A DNA stretch of 64,000 nucleotides from Usitatibacter rugosus (GTDB lineage Bacteria > Pseudomonadota > Gammaproteobacteria > Burkholderiales > Usitatibacteraceae): NCBI RefSeq assembly GCF_013003965.1, contig NZ_CP053069.1, forward strand, positions 1,643,419-1,707,418, in the 5' to 3' direction. Position numbers and translations under genes: made by a program. Under the pieces are notes generated by a model. It was not told the origin of the DNA, did no database searches, and was given only the letters and a program-made list of their open reading frames with translations. This document shows positions 1-9,450 of this stretch, piece after piece (the first letter of the stretch is position 1; every line of letters starts with the position of its first letter).

Positions 1-1022
1 CACGCCTTGCCCGTGCTCACCTTGCGTTTGTAGGCGATCCAGGCCGCGCGGTCCTTGCCGCCTTCGGAGCGGAATTCGCTGCCGTAGTGGGCGAAGTACT
101 TGTTCGTGTCGAGGCTTTCCCAGTCGGTGCGCCACTGCTCGAAGGCGGAGAGGAAGTCGTCGCGCTGGGCCTGCCATTCGCCGGGGGCCTTCCACTCGAC
201 GGCGGGCCCGATCACGACCGGCGTGCGGCCGATGTCCACGAAGCGGGTCAGGCGCGCGAGGTCGTCGTTGGTGAGAACGACGCAGCCGTCGGTCGCGAAG
301 GGCGGGCGGCTGTACGTATCCGACGGCGTGCCGTGCAGCCAGATGCCGTGGCCGTTCCGGCCGTTGCGCTTGTCCCAGTCGTTGGGATAGCTGATCGGGA
401 AGGCGATGGCGCCGTAGAAATCCGGCAGCTTCTCCTTCGACGAGACGATCGTGTAGACGCCAGTGGGCGTCTTCTGGTCGCCCTCGCGCGTCTTCTCGAC
501 GCCGTTCTTGCCGAGCGAGATGTAGAAGTCCGTCACGTACGTCGGCTGGCCGTTGTGGTTGCCGAAGACGTAGAGGCGCGAGCGGCCGGTGTCCACGAGG
601 ATCACGTGCTGCTGCGATGGGGCGAGCTGCATCACCGGGGCCGGGAGGAAATCCACGGGCGGAGCGTCGAGGTAGCGCTGCAGGCGAACGCGCGCTTCCT
701 GCTGCAGGTTGGAGACGCCGGCCGCCGAGGACGCTTCCGTGTTGCCGAAGGCGATCGGCTTCCCGGCGCGGGCCATGAGGAGGTCGCCGCGGATCATGTG
801 GCCCAGCTTGAAGTTCGGGGTGCGCTCGAGGGCGCCGTCGATCTCGCCGATGGCGGCCTTCAGGCCGTTCTCGCGCAGGCTCACGATCGCGCGGACCAGC
901 GAGCCTTCGACTTCGTTGGAAAAGGAGAAGGCTCCGCCGTTACCGTCCCCGTCCCCATCGGCGAACGCCAGGGGAACGGCCGTGAGGACGCAGAAGAGGG
1001 CCAGGGCGCGAGGCGCTCTCAC
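1..1022 (-). CDS. L,D-transpeptidase (YkuD) with C-terminal NTF2-like region, 3' partial
   Basis: An exported peptidoglycan L,D-transpeptidase whose 3' end lies beyond the left edge; 340 residues are visible. A signal peptide (residues 1-21) is followed by a helical region, then a YkuD domain at about 135-275 with the signature His230-Gly and catalytic Cys247 (HGTPSDTYSRPP then DGC). After residue 285 a tail begins that resembles the SnoaL/NTF2-like domain ending the upstream TPR protein, as in Cds6-type transpeptidases. The start is GTG, its GTGA overlapping the TPR gene's stop, so the two are probably translated together. The role is inferred from the family: forming or editing 3-3 crosslinks, or anchoring proteins to murein in the periplasm. 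Confidence 0.85.
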   Translation of the reverse strand, partial: MRAPRALALFCVLTAVPLAFADGDGDGNGGAFSFSNEVEGSLVRAIVSLRENGLKAAIGEIDGALERTPNFKLGHMIRGDLLMARAGKPIAFGNTEASSAAGVSNLQQEARVRLQRYLDAPPVDFLPAPVMQLAPSQQHVILVDTGRSRLYVFGNHNGQPTYVTDFYISLGKNGVEKTREGDQKTPTGVYTIVSSKEKLPDFYGAIAFPISYPNDWDKRNGRNGHGIWLHGTPSDTYSRPPFATDGCVVLTNDDLARLTRFVDIGRTPVVIGPAVEWKAPGEWQAQRDDFLSAFEQWRTDWESLDTNKYFAHYGSEFRSEGGKDRAAWIAYKRKVSTGKA

Positions 1023-2167
1023 CCGCCGACGCGCTCCTGCTTGATGAGCCATTTGTCGCCGACCTTCACGAGCTTGAGCGTCTTGGTGTTGGAGCTCTTC
1101 AGCGCATCGGAACGGTAGTTCTGGCGGAAGGTGGCCGTGGCCTCGTTGCCCGACACCTTGACGGACTTCATCTGCACCGAGACTTCGATCTGCTTGGGTG
1201 CCTCGATGCGCTGCGTGCGGCCCTTGGCCCAGGCGTCGCGCGATTCGCCGGCGGGCGTCTCGAAGTCGGGCGCGTAGGCGGCGAGGTAGCCCTTCACGTC
1301 CTTGGAGCCCCAGGCGGTGGCCCAGGCCTGCACGGCCTCGGTGACCTGCGCTTCTTCGCCGGATGCGGCGGCCCCCGCCTTCGCGGGGGTGACGGGGTCC
1401 GACTTCGTGGCTTTCGCCGGTTCGGACTTGGCGGGCTCTGATTTCGGCTCGGCCTTCGCGACCTTCGCGGGCTCGGCCCCCGCCTTCGCGGGGGTGACGG
1501 GAGGAGAGGGTTCGGCTTTCGGCTCCGCCTTCGGTTCGGCCTTGGCGACCTTCGTGGGCTCGGACTTCGCGGGCGTGGTTCCCGGCGGCGGGGCGAGCTT
1601 CTGCGAGGAGAAGAGATCCTTCACCATCGAGAGCTTCAGCTGCGCGGAGGTGTTGCTCTTGTCGAGGGAGAGCGCGCGGTCGTAGGCGCGGCTCGCGAGC
1701 TGCGCGTAGATGTCGCCGAGGTTCTCGTGCGCCGTCGCGTAGCTGGGATGCGTGTGGATGGCGAGCTCGAGGGCGCTTTTCGCCTTGTCGTAGTTGCCCT
1801 GCGAGGCGTAGAGCACCGCGAGGTTGTTGTACGGCTCGGGGAGCTCGGGGTAATCCTCGGTGAGGCCCGTGAACACGGCGATCGCGTCGTTGGTGCGCTT
1901 CTGCTCGGTGAGGATCAAGCCCTTCAGGAAGCGGCCTTGCGGATCGCGCGGCTGCGCCTTGAGGTAGCCGTCGATCTTGTCGAGGGACGGCTGGAGGCGG
2001 CCCGCGGCGTAGAGTTTCTGCGCTTCCTTGAGGTCGTCGGCCGGTGCGGCGAGCGCCGGGAACACGACCATCGCAATCGACGCGGCGAGCAGCGCGGCGA
2101 GCCGGGAGAAGCGAAGGTTGCCTTGCAGCATCGTGTTATAATTTGTTGAATTTAATGAGAAACGCAT
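1019..2167 (-). CDS. Exported TPR protein with Pro/Ala/Lys linker and NTF2-like C-terminal domain
   Basis: A 382-residue exported protein. A signal peptide is followed by TPR-type helices (about 45-180), a low-complexity linker rich in AEPK/PAKS units (about 190-275), and a SnoaL/NTF2-like domain (275-382) like the one in the adjacent transpeptidase. The linker contains two copies of a palindromic DNA element, each read as VTPAKAGA. The start at 2167 has an AAGG Shine-Dalgarno-like stretch; the ATG at 2131 would give a more conventional signal peptide, so the start is uncertain. It is coupled to the transpeptidase by a GTGA overlap, suggesting a shared cell-envelope role. The exact function is unknown. 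Confidence 0.8.
   Translation of the reverse strand: MRFSLNSTNYNTMLQGNLRFSRLAALLAASIAMVVFPALAAPADDLKEAQKLYAAGRLQPSLDKIDGYLKAQPRDPQGRFLKGLILTEQKRTNDAIAVFTGLTEDYPELPEPYNNLAVLYASQGNYDKAKSALELAIHTHPSYATAHENLGDIYAQLASRAYDRALSLDKSNTSAQLKLSMVKDLFSSQKLAPPPGTTPAKSEPTKVAKAEPKAEPKAEPSPPVTPAKAGAEPAKVAKAEPKSEPAKSEPAKATKSDPVTPAKAGAAASGEEAQVTEAVQAWATAWGSKDVKGYLAAYAPDFETPAGESRDAWAKGRTQRIEAPKQIEVSVQMKSVKVSGNEATATFRQNYRSDALKSSNTKTLKLVKVGDKWLIKQERVGG
1372..1389. repeat. Intragenic palindromic element, copy 1
   Basis: A perfect 7-base inverted repeat CCCCCGC/GCGGGGG around CTTC, followed by TGACGGG. It has the same core and the same flanking TGACG as the element inside hutU near 53250. In the TPR gene it is read as part of VTPAKAGA. 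Confidence 0.6.
1477..1494. repeat. Intragenic palindromic element, copy 2
   Basis: A second copy of the CCCCCGC-CTTC-GCGGGGG palindrome with trailing TGACGG, 105 bases from copy 1. It is in the same orientation and reading frame and again encodes VTPAKAGA in the linker. The spacing is a multiple of three, so it may have arisen by duplication of a linker segment. Confidence 0.6.
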
Positions 2168-2377
2168 TCTACCAACCTTGGTGGGGCTTCACAATGTCGC
2201 ACGCCTTTGCGCCTCTCCGTTTTGAATCCCGCCGCGCGCCCTTCCGGCGCGTGCCGAGCGCCGGTTCCCGCGCGTTCGGTTGTTGTTGTCCCTGAGCGCC
2301 CCCCCGAAGTTCCCCGCGCGCTCGCGCCGCCCTGATTTCGCCATCTTTCGCCGGGTTCGCACGCCCCGGCCCTGACC

Positions 2378-3760
2378 ATGTCGATACTCCATATCCATAA
2401 CACGCTCACGCGCCGCAAGGAGCCCTTCGTTCCCCGGGTTCCGGGCAAGGCCGGCCTCTATGTCTGCGGCCCCACGGTCTACGACTACATCCACATCGGC
2501 AACGCTCGCACGTTCACCACGTTCGACATGGTGTCGCGGTGGCTGCGGGTGTCGGGTTACGACGTCACGTACGTGCGCAACGTCACCGACATCGACGACA
2601 AGATCATCGAGCGCGCCAACGAGCGCGGCATCCCCTTCGCCGAGCTGGCCGAATCGATGGCCCGGGCCTTCAGCGAGGATTGCGCCCGCCTGAAGCTCCT
2701 GCCGCCGGACCGCGAGCCCCGCGCCACCAAGTACGTGGACGCCATGCTCGGGCTCATCGCCACGCTGGAGAAGAAGGGCCTGGCCTACAAGGCGCCCAAC
2801 AACGATGTCTACTTCTCGGTGCGCGACCTCCCGGGCTACGGCAAGCTCTCGCGCCGGAACCTCGACGACCTGCGCGCGGGTGAGCGCGTCGCGGTCGAGG
2901 CGGCCAAGAAGGATCCTCTCGACTTCGCGCTGTGGAAGGCCGCGAAGCCGGGCGAGCCCTCGTGGCCGTCCAACTACGGGGCCGGCCGGCCGGGCTGGCA
3001 CATCGAGTGCTCGGCGATGGCGGACGCCGTGCTCGGCACGCCGGTGGATCTGCACGGGGGCGCGGTCGACCTGCAGTTCCCGCACCACGAGAACGAGATC
3101 GCCCAGAGCGAGGGTGCCGGCCACACGCCGTTCGTGACGTGCTGGATGCACGGCGCCTTCCTCAACATGGACAGCGAGAAGATGTCGAAGTCGCTCGGCA
3201 ACTTCCATACGCTGCGCGACGTCCTCGGCAAGCTGGACAGCGTGCAGGGTGGGGAGGCCACGCGCTTCTTCCTGCTGCGCGGCCACTACCGCAGCGAGAT
3301 CAACTTCTCGTGGGACACGCTGGAGGACGCCGGCAACACGCTTCGCGGCTTCTACACCGCGCTTCGCGAGGTGAAGCCCGGCCCGCGCGGCCCGATCGAC
3401 TGGAACAACGACTACGCCCGCCGGTTCCGCGAGGCGATGAACGACGACTTCGATACCCCGGTCGCGTTCGCCGTGCTGCACGACTTGCGCGGCGAGGTGA
3501 ACCGCACCAAATCGCCCGAGCTCGCGGCGCTGCTGAAGGCGCTCGGCGGCACGATCGGATTCTTCCAGGCGGATCCCGAAGCCTTCCTCCAGGGCGCGCA
3601 GACCGGTGGGCTCGACGTGCAGGCGCGGATCGACCAGCGGATCGCAGCGAAGAAGGCGAAGGATTTCGCGCTGGCCGACTCCATCCGCAAGGAGCTGGAA
3701 TCGGCGGGCATCGTCCTCGAGGACAAGCCCGGCGGCCTCACCGAGTGGCGCCGCAAATAG
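2378..3760 (+). CDS. cysS: Cysteinyl-tRNA synthetase
   Basis: Class I aminoacyl-tRNA synthetase that charges tRNA-Cys, acting in the cytoplasm. The 460-residue protein has the usual family length. The HIGH-type motif is HIGNARTF near residue 39, and KMSKS is present in full (KMSKSLGNF). Zinc-ligand positions (Cys28 region, HIECSAM, HHENE) are in place. The C-terminal helical and DALR-like region is typical. The ATG start gives MSILHIHNTLTRRKE. The 210 bases upstream, shared with the divergent TPR gene, show GC-rich hairpins but no leader RNA that I can name. Confidence 0.97.
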   Translation: MSILHIHNTLTRRKEPFVPRVPGKAGLYVCGPTVYDYIHIGNARTFTTFDMVSRWLRVSGYDVTYVRNVTDIDDKIIERANERGIPFAELAESMARAFSEDCARLKLLPPDREPRATKYVDAMLGLIATLEKKGLAYKAPNNDVYFSVRDLPGYGKLSRRNLDDLRAGERVAVEAAKKDPLDFALWKAAKPGEPSWPSNYGAGRPGWHIECSAMADAVLGTPVDLHGGAVDLQFPHHENEIAQSEGAGHTPFVTCWMHGAFLNMDSEKMSKSLGNFHTLRDVLGKLDSVQGGEATRFFLLRGHYRSEINFSWDTLEDAGNTLRGFYTALREVKPGPRGPIDWNNDYARRFREAMNDDFDTPVAFAVLHDLRGEVNRTKSPELAALLKALGGTIGFFQADPEAFLQGAQTGGLDVQARIDQRIAAKKAKDFALADSIRKELESAGIVLEDKPGGLTEWRRK

Positions 3761-3782
3761 TCCGCTGCGCGGGGTTACTGCA

Positions 3783-3964
3783 AAAGGCGCCCTCCGCAGA
3801 TAGACGCGGATAAACGCCGATGAGCTTCGAAGCTTGAAGCGCTTTGAGGCATGCGCTTGCGATACTTCGAGCAGCCCCAAGTAGCGCGGGCGTCGCTCCA
3901 AAGTACCTTTCAACCTTCGAAGGTCATCGGCGTTTATCCGCGTTTATCTGCGGAGGACGCCTTT
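3783..3964. repeat. Long imperfect inverted repeat, 47-base arms
   Basis: The arms 3783-3829 and 3918-3964 pair with only 3 mismatches in 47 bases, and weaker similarity continues inward for about 25 bases. The core contains GCGGATAAACGCCGATGA, related to the single arm at 43647-43678. The element fills the gap between the convergent cysS and substrate-binding-protein genes, so it could act as a bidirectional RNA hairpin, but it has no terminal U-run. It carries no open reading frame of note. Confidence 0.8.
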
Positions 3965-3985
3965 CGCCGTAGTGCGCCGCAGGCG

Positions 3986-5104
3986 CTAGCGAACGAACTT
4001 CTGGTCGCGAGAGATGATGGTGAGGTCGACGAACTTCGACGCGTTGTGGTTATCGGGCCCGAAGCTCACCTTGAAACCCCCGACGTCCACCGCGTTCATC
4101 GATTCCATCGCCTTGGTGAAGCTCTCGCGCGTAAGGCCGCGGCCGGCGCGCTTCAGCCCCTCGACCATCACCTTGGCGGCGATGAAGCCCTCGAGCGTGC
4201 CGAAGCCCGGCTCCCCCTTCGCCTCTTCCAGTAACGCGCGGTATTCCTTCACGACGGGAATCGACGTGTCCCAGGGAAAGGGCACGACCTGCGAGATCTG
4301 CACGCCGCGGCCGTCCTCGGCCAGCTCCTTCGCGAGCGCCTTGCTGCCGACGAAGGACACGTTCCAGAAGGTGGGATTCACACCGGCCTTCTTCATGTCC
4401 TTGATGAAGGCGGCGCACGACTTGTAGGCGGAGATCATGATGATGGCCTGCGGGTTGGCCTTCTTCATCTCGGCCACGGCCTTGGCGACGTCGACGGTGT
4501 TGCGCTCGACGGTGGCGCGCGAGGTGATCTCCATGTTGCGCCGCTTCATGGCGCGCTCCACGCCCGTAAGCCCCGCCTGTCCGTACGCGTCGTTCTGGTA
4601 GAAGACCGCGATGCTGGTGACGCTCATCGCCGTCAGGTGCTGCACGATCGCCTCGGTCTCGTCGAAGTAGCTCGCGCGCACGTTGAAGATGGCGCGGTTG
4701 AACGGAGCGCGAAGTGACTCGGCGCCGGTGAACGCGCCCACGAACGGAACCTTGGCTTCGGTGAAGATCGGCAGCGACGCATTGCTGGTGGGCGTGCCGA
4801 CGTAGCCGAAGAGCGCGAAGACCTTCTCGTCGTTGATGAGCTTCTTCGTGTTCTCGACGGCGCGCGGGGGCTCGTAGCCGTCGTCCAGCGTCGTGAGCAC
4901 GATCTTGCGGCCGTTGACCCCGCCGCTGCGGTTCACGTTGTTGAAGTAGAGGAGGGCGCCGGACTGCATGTCCTTGCCCAGCTCGGCGGCAGGGCCGCTC
5001 AGCGCGACGGACTGGCCGAGGAGGATCTGGGTATCGGTGATGCCTTGCGCGTGGGCAAGGCTGGCGGCGAAGAGCGCGGCTGCGGCGACGAATGCGCGGG
5101 GCAT
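3986..5104 (-). CDS. ABC transporter substrate-binding protein, branched-chain amino acid type
   Basis: Periplasmic binding protein of the LivJ/Peripla_BP_6 type, 372 residues. A cleavable signal peptide (about residues 1-19, ending SLAHA) precedes QGITDTQILLGQS, the normal first strand of the family. The motifs GPAAELGKDMQSG and NDAYGQAGLTGVE are characteristic. The family binds branched-chain amino acids, amides or aromatic acids, and the ligand cannot be read from sequence. No LivHMGF permease or ATPase genes lie nearby, so it is either an orphan or works with a transporter elsewhere. A GCCTC-rich leader and the 100 bases to dnaJ separate it from the heat-shock genes. Confidence 0.9.
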   Translation of the reverse strand: MPRAFVAAAALFAASLAHAQGITDTQILLGQSVALSGPAAELGKDMQSGALLYFNNVNRSGGVNGRKIVLTTLDDGYEPPRAVENTKKLINDEKVFALFGYVGTPTSNASLPIFTEAKVPFVGAFTGAESLRAPFNRAIFNVRASYFDETEAIVQHLTAMSVTSIAVFYQNDAYGQAGLTGVERAMKRRNMEITSRATVERNTVDVAKAVAEMKKANPQAIIMISAYKSCAAFIKDMKKAGVNPTFWNVSFVGSKALAKELAEDGRGVQISQVVPFPWDTSIPVVKEYRALLEEAKGEPGFGTLEGFIAAKVMVEGLKRAGRGLTRESFTKAMESMNAVDVGGFKVSFGPDNHNASKFVDLTIISRDQKFVR

Positions 5105-5204
5105 AGCTTCCTCCGGGCAGATATGAACTGGCGTTCCATCAGCCCCAACTTATCATCTGCCGTGGGGAAGGGAAAGCGACAGGTCCACACTTTTCGTTAC
5201 CGCT

Positions 5205-6332
5205 TCACCCGGCGAAAAACTCCTTCATCTTCGCCATGAACGACTTGGCCCGGGGGCTGTGGCGATCCCCGTCGTGCTTGTTGATCTCCTCCAGCTCGCG
5301 CAGCAGTTCCTTCTGGCGATCCGTAAGCTTCACCGGTGTTTCGATCGCCACCTGGCAGAGGAGGTCGCCCGGATAGGTCGAGCGCACGCCCTTGATGCCC
5401 TTGCCGCGCAGGCGGAAAACCTGGCCGGACTGCGTCTCGGCCGGAACCTTGATCTTGGCGTGGCCATCCAGCGTCGGGATCTCGATCTCGCCGCCGAGCG
5501 CCGCGAGCGTAAAGCTCACCGGCATCTCGCAATGGAGATCATCGCCCTCGCGATGGAAGACCGAGTGCTCCTTGAGGTGGATCACCACGTAGAGGTCGCC
5601 GGGCGGACCGCCATTCATGCCGGCCTCGCCTTCGCCCGACAGGCGGATGCGATCGCCCTCGTCGATGCCGGCGGGGATCTTCACCTGCAGCGTCTTGTGC
5701 TTCTTGATGCGTCCGGCGCCGCGGCACGACGCGCAGGGATCGGTGATCTGCTTGCCGGTGCCGTGGCACGTGGGGCAGGTCTGCTGGATCGAGAAGAAGC
5801 CCTGCGAGAGCCGGACCGTGCCCTGGCCGCCGCACGTGGAGCAGGTCTTGGGCTGCGTGCCGGGCTTGGCGCCGGAGCCGTGGCAGGTCTCGCATTCCTC
5901 CATCGCGGGAATGCGGATCTTGGTTTCCGTGCCGCGCGCCGCCTGCTCGAGGGAGACCTCGAGGTTGTAGCGGAGGTCCGCTCCCCGATAGACGTTGGAA
6001 CGCCCGCGGCCCGCGCCGCCGCCGAAGATGTCGCCGAAGATGTCGCCGAAGGCTTCCGCGAAGCCGCCGCCGAAGCCGGGGCCGCCTTCGCCGCCCATCT
6101 GCGGGTGCACGCCCGCGTGGCCATAGGCGTCATACGCGCGGCGCTTCTCCGCGTCCGAGAGCATCTCGTACGCTTCCTTCGCTTCCTTGAATTTCTCCTC
6201 CGAATCCTTGCTGTCGGGATTGCGGTCGGGATGGTGCTTCATGGCGAGCTTGCGATAGGACTTCTTGATCTCCTCGTCGGAGGCGTCCTTGTTCACGCCG
6301 AGCACTTCGTAGTAGTCGCGCTTGTTGGCCAT
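5205..6332 (-). CDS. dnaJ: Chaperone DnaJ
   Basis: Hsp40 co-chaperone that stimulates DnaK ATPase activity and delivers unfolded substrates. The 375-residue protein has a J domain (1-70, HPD at 34-36), a Gly/Phe-rich region (about 72-110), and a zinc-binding domain with four CxxCxGxG repeats ([32 protein letters not shown]). The C-terminal substrate-binding domains follow. The start was set at MANKRDYYE; an upstream in-frame start would add nine residues the family lacks. It is the last gene of grpE-dnaK-dnaJ, separated from dnaK by a hairpin that may reduce its expression. Confidence 0.98.
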   Translation of the reverse strand: MANKRDYYEVLGVNKDASDEEIKKSYRKLAMKHHPDRNPDSKDSEEKFKEAKEAYEMLSDAEKRRAYDAYGHAGVHPQMGGEGGPGFGGGFAEAFGDIFGDIFGGGAGRGRSNVYRGADLRYNLEVSLEQAARGTETKIRIPAMEECETCHGSGAKPGTQPKTCSTCGGQGTVRLSQGFFSIQQTCPTCHGTGKQITDPCASCRGAGRIKKHKTLQVKIPAGIDEGDRIRLSGEGEAGMNGGPPGDLYVVIHLKEHSVFHREGDDLHCEMPVSFTLAALGGEIEIPTLDGHAKIKVPAETQSGQVFRLRGKGIKGVRSTYPGDLLCQVAIETPVKLTDRQKELLRELEEINKHDGDRHSPRAKSFMAKMKEFFAG

Positions 6333-6360
6333 CGAATCCTCGTTCCCCTGAAACGACAAA

Positions 6361-6386
6361 GGGGCCGTGTCTTTCGACGCGGCCCC
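6361..6386 (-). terminator. Hairpin between dnaK and dnaJ, possible attenuator
   Basis: The stem GGGGCCG/CGGCCCC encloses a 12-base loop in the 80-base dnaK-dnaJ gap. In the transcript direction it is followed by TTTGTCGTTT, a weak U-tract. It could be a partial terminator or an mRNA-stabilising stem that makes dnaK more abundant than dnaJ. Confidence 0.5.
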
Positions 6387-6412
6387 GTGCAGCTATCGGT
6401 TGTTGTAGGTGC

Positions 6413-8368
<1,956 letters not shown>

Positions 8369-8412
8369 TTTCGTAGTCCCGTTGAATGTCTAAGCTTGAT
8401 TCGGAAATAGGG

Positions 8413-8976
8413 TTATTCAGCGTTCTTTTCAACCGGCTTGGCCACCGTGACGAGCGCGGGGCGCAGCACCCGGTCGTGCAGCGTGAAGCCCTTCTGCAGG
8501 ACGGCCGCCACGGTATTCGCCGGCAGGTCGCTCTCGACCTGGCTGATCGCCTGGTGCACGTGCGGGTCGAACTTGTCGCCCGCGGCGGGCGCGATCGGCT
8601 TCAGCGCGTACTTCTCGAACACGGCCTCCAGCTGGCGGGCGGTGAGCTCGACGCCGGACTTGATCGACTCCACCGTGGGTGCGTCCACGGCGAGCGCCAT
8701 GTCCAGGCTGTCCTTCACGCCGAGCAGGCCGGCGGCGAAGGATTCGATGCCGAACTTGTGGGCCTTGGAGACGTCCTCGGCGCCGCGGCGGCGGACATTC
8801 TCCGTCTCGGCCTTGGCGCGGAGCCACTCCTCGCGGTGCTTCTCGGATTCCGCGGCCAGGACGGCCACGCGAGCCTCGAGCTCGGCGATGCGGCTATCGG
8901 ATTGCGGCGCCCCCTCGGCGCCCTCGCCGGGCATGGGCTCCGTGCCCCCGCCGGCGGGAAATTCGTTCACCCCCAC
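8413..8976 (-). CDS. grpE: Nucleotide exchange factor GrpE
   Basis: Exchange factor that releases ADP from DnaK. The 187-residue protein has an acidic, disordered N-terminus, a long coiled-coil helix (about 30-80: RIAELEARVAVLAAESEKHR) and a C-terminal beta wing with the family signature (GDKFDPHVHQAIS and VLQKGFTLHDRVLRPALVTV). The start is GTG at 8976, supported by GGAG seven bases upstream; a second GTG two codons later is less well placed. It is first in the grpE-dnaK-dnaJ operon, directly behind a heat-shock promoter. Confidence 0.96.
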   Translation of the reverse strand: MGVNEFPAGGGTEPMPGEGAEGAPQSDSRIAELEARVAVLAAESEKHREEWLRAKAETENVRRRGAEDVSKAHKFGIESFAAGLLGVKDSLDMALAVDAPTVESIKSGVELTARQLEAVFEKYALKPIAPAAGDKFDPHVHQAISQVESDLPANTVAAVLQKGFTLHDRVLRPALVTVAKPVEKNAE

Positions 8977-9012
8977 GTAAAATCTCCATTAGAAACAGGT
9001 ATTTGCTAACAC

Positions 9013-9040
9013 AGGTGGGGGCGATCCCCGACACTTCAAG
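9013..9040 (-). promoter_or_regulatory. Sigma-32 (RpoH)-type heat-shock promoter for grpE-dnaK-dnaJ
   Basis: On the minus strand a -35 CTTGAAG (9034-9040) is separated by 13 bases from CCCCACCT (9013-9020), close to the RpoH consensus CTTGAA-N(13-15)-CCCCAT. Transcription would start near 9006, giving a leader of about 30 bases with the grpE Shine-Dalgarno inside. No CIRCE (HrcA operator) was seen here, although hrcA lies nearby. Confidence 0.7.
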
Positions 9041-9054
9041 GGGTTAATCCCGCA

Positions 9055-9101
9055 AATAGGGTCTGACCCCAATGAATTGCAAATTGGGGTCTGACCCTAT
9101 T
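9055..9101. repeat. GGGTCTGACCC palindrome pair, site 1
   Basis: Two 19-base arms, 9055-9073 and 9083-9101, are inverted copies with a single central mismatch. Each arm is itself palindromic (GGGTC-T-GACCC). The right end supplies two bases of the TAA stop of the holin-like gene, and the left end lies 15 bases upstream of the grpE heat-shock promoter. It is the same family as the sites near 42950 and 45080. Confidence 0.75.
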
Positions 9102-9450
9102 ACTTGCTCTTCGTGAAGAGCAGCCAGCTCGTGATCATCGTGATGACGCTGTAGAGGATCGAGCCCACCAGCGCGGCCACGAAGCCGGATACCGCGAAGC
9201 CCTGGACCACGTTGGCCACGAACCAGAAGAGCAGCGCGTTGATCACGAAGATGAAGAGGCCGAGCGTGAGGATCGTCACCGGCAGCGTGAGGAGCACGAG
9301 GATCGGCCGCACCACCGCATTCACGAGGCCGAGGACCAGGGCGGCGATCAGGGCGGCGAAGAAGCTCGTCACCGCCACGCCGGGGTAGAGGTAGGCCACC
9401 AGCAGCAGCGCGGCGGCATTCACGATCCATCGGGCGAGCAGCATCAGCAT
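9100..9450 (-). CDS. Holin-like small membrane protein (4-TM, YvlD family)
   Basis: A 116-residue, almost wholly hydrophobic protein with four predicted membrane spans. The motif VNAVVRPILVLLTLPVTILTLG followed by FVINALLFW is characteristic of the 4-TMS holin-like family (PF04020). No phage genes lie nearby, so this is the ordinary chromosomal version, and its function is unknown. Its ATG overlaps the hemH stop by one base (TGATG), so it is probably coupled to hemH. The stop codon is formed at the edge of a palindromic repeat. Confidence 0.85.
   Translation of the reverse strand: MLMLLARWIVNAAALLLVAYLYPGVAVTSFFAALIAALVLGLVNAVVRPILVLLTLPVTILTLGLFIFVINALLFWFVANVVQGFAVSGFVAALVGSILYSVITMITSWLLFTKSK

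Noticed and set aside
87-1118. A 343-residue plus-strand frame at the left edge.
   Set aside because: It is antisense to the L,D-transpeptidase, which has a signal peptide and catalytic motifs; the plus frame has none.
2189-3913. A 574-residue minus-strand frame across cysS.
   Set aside because: It is antisense to a fully supported cysS and has an antisense composition.
8977-9012. A CIRCE (HrcA) operator before grpE.
   Set aside because: No TTAGCACTC-N9-GAGTGCTAA-like dyad was found; only an RpoH-type promoter is present.
9100-9450. A phage holin, suggesting a prophage.
   Set aside because: The protein belongs to the chromosomal four-span family and no phage genes are near; it is coupled to hemH.
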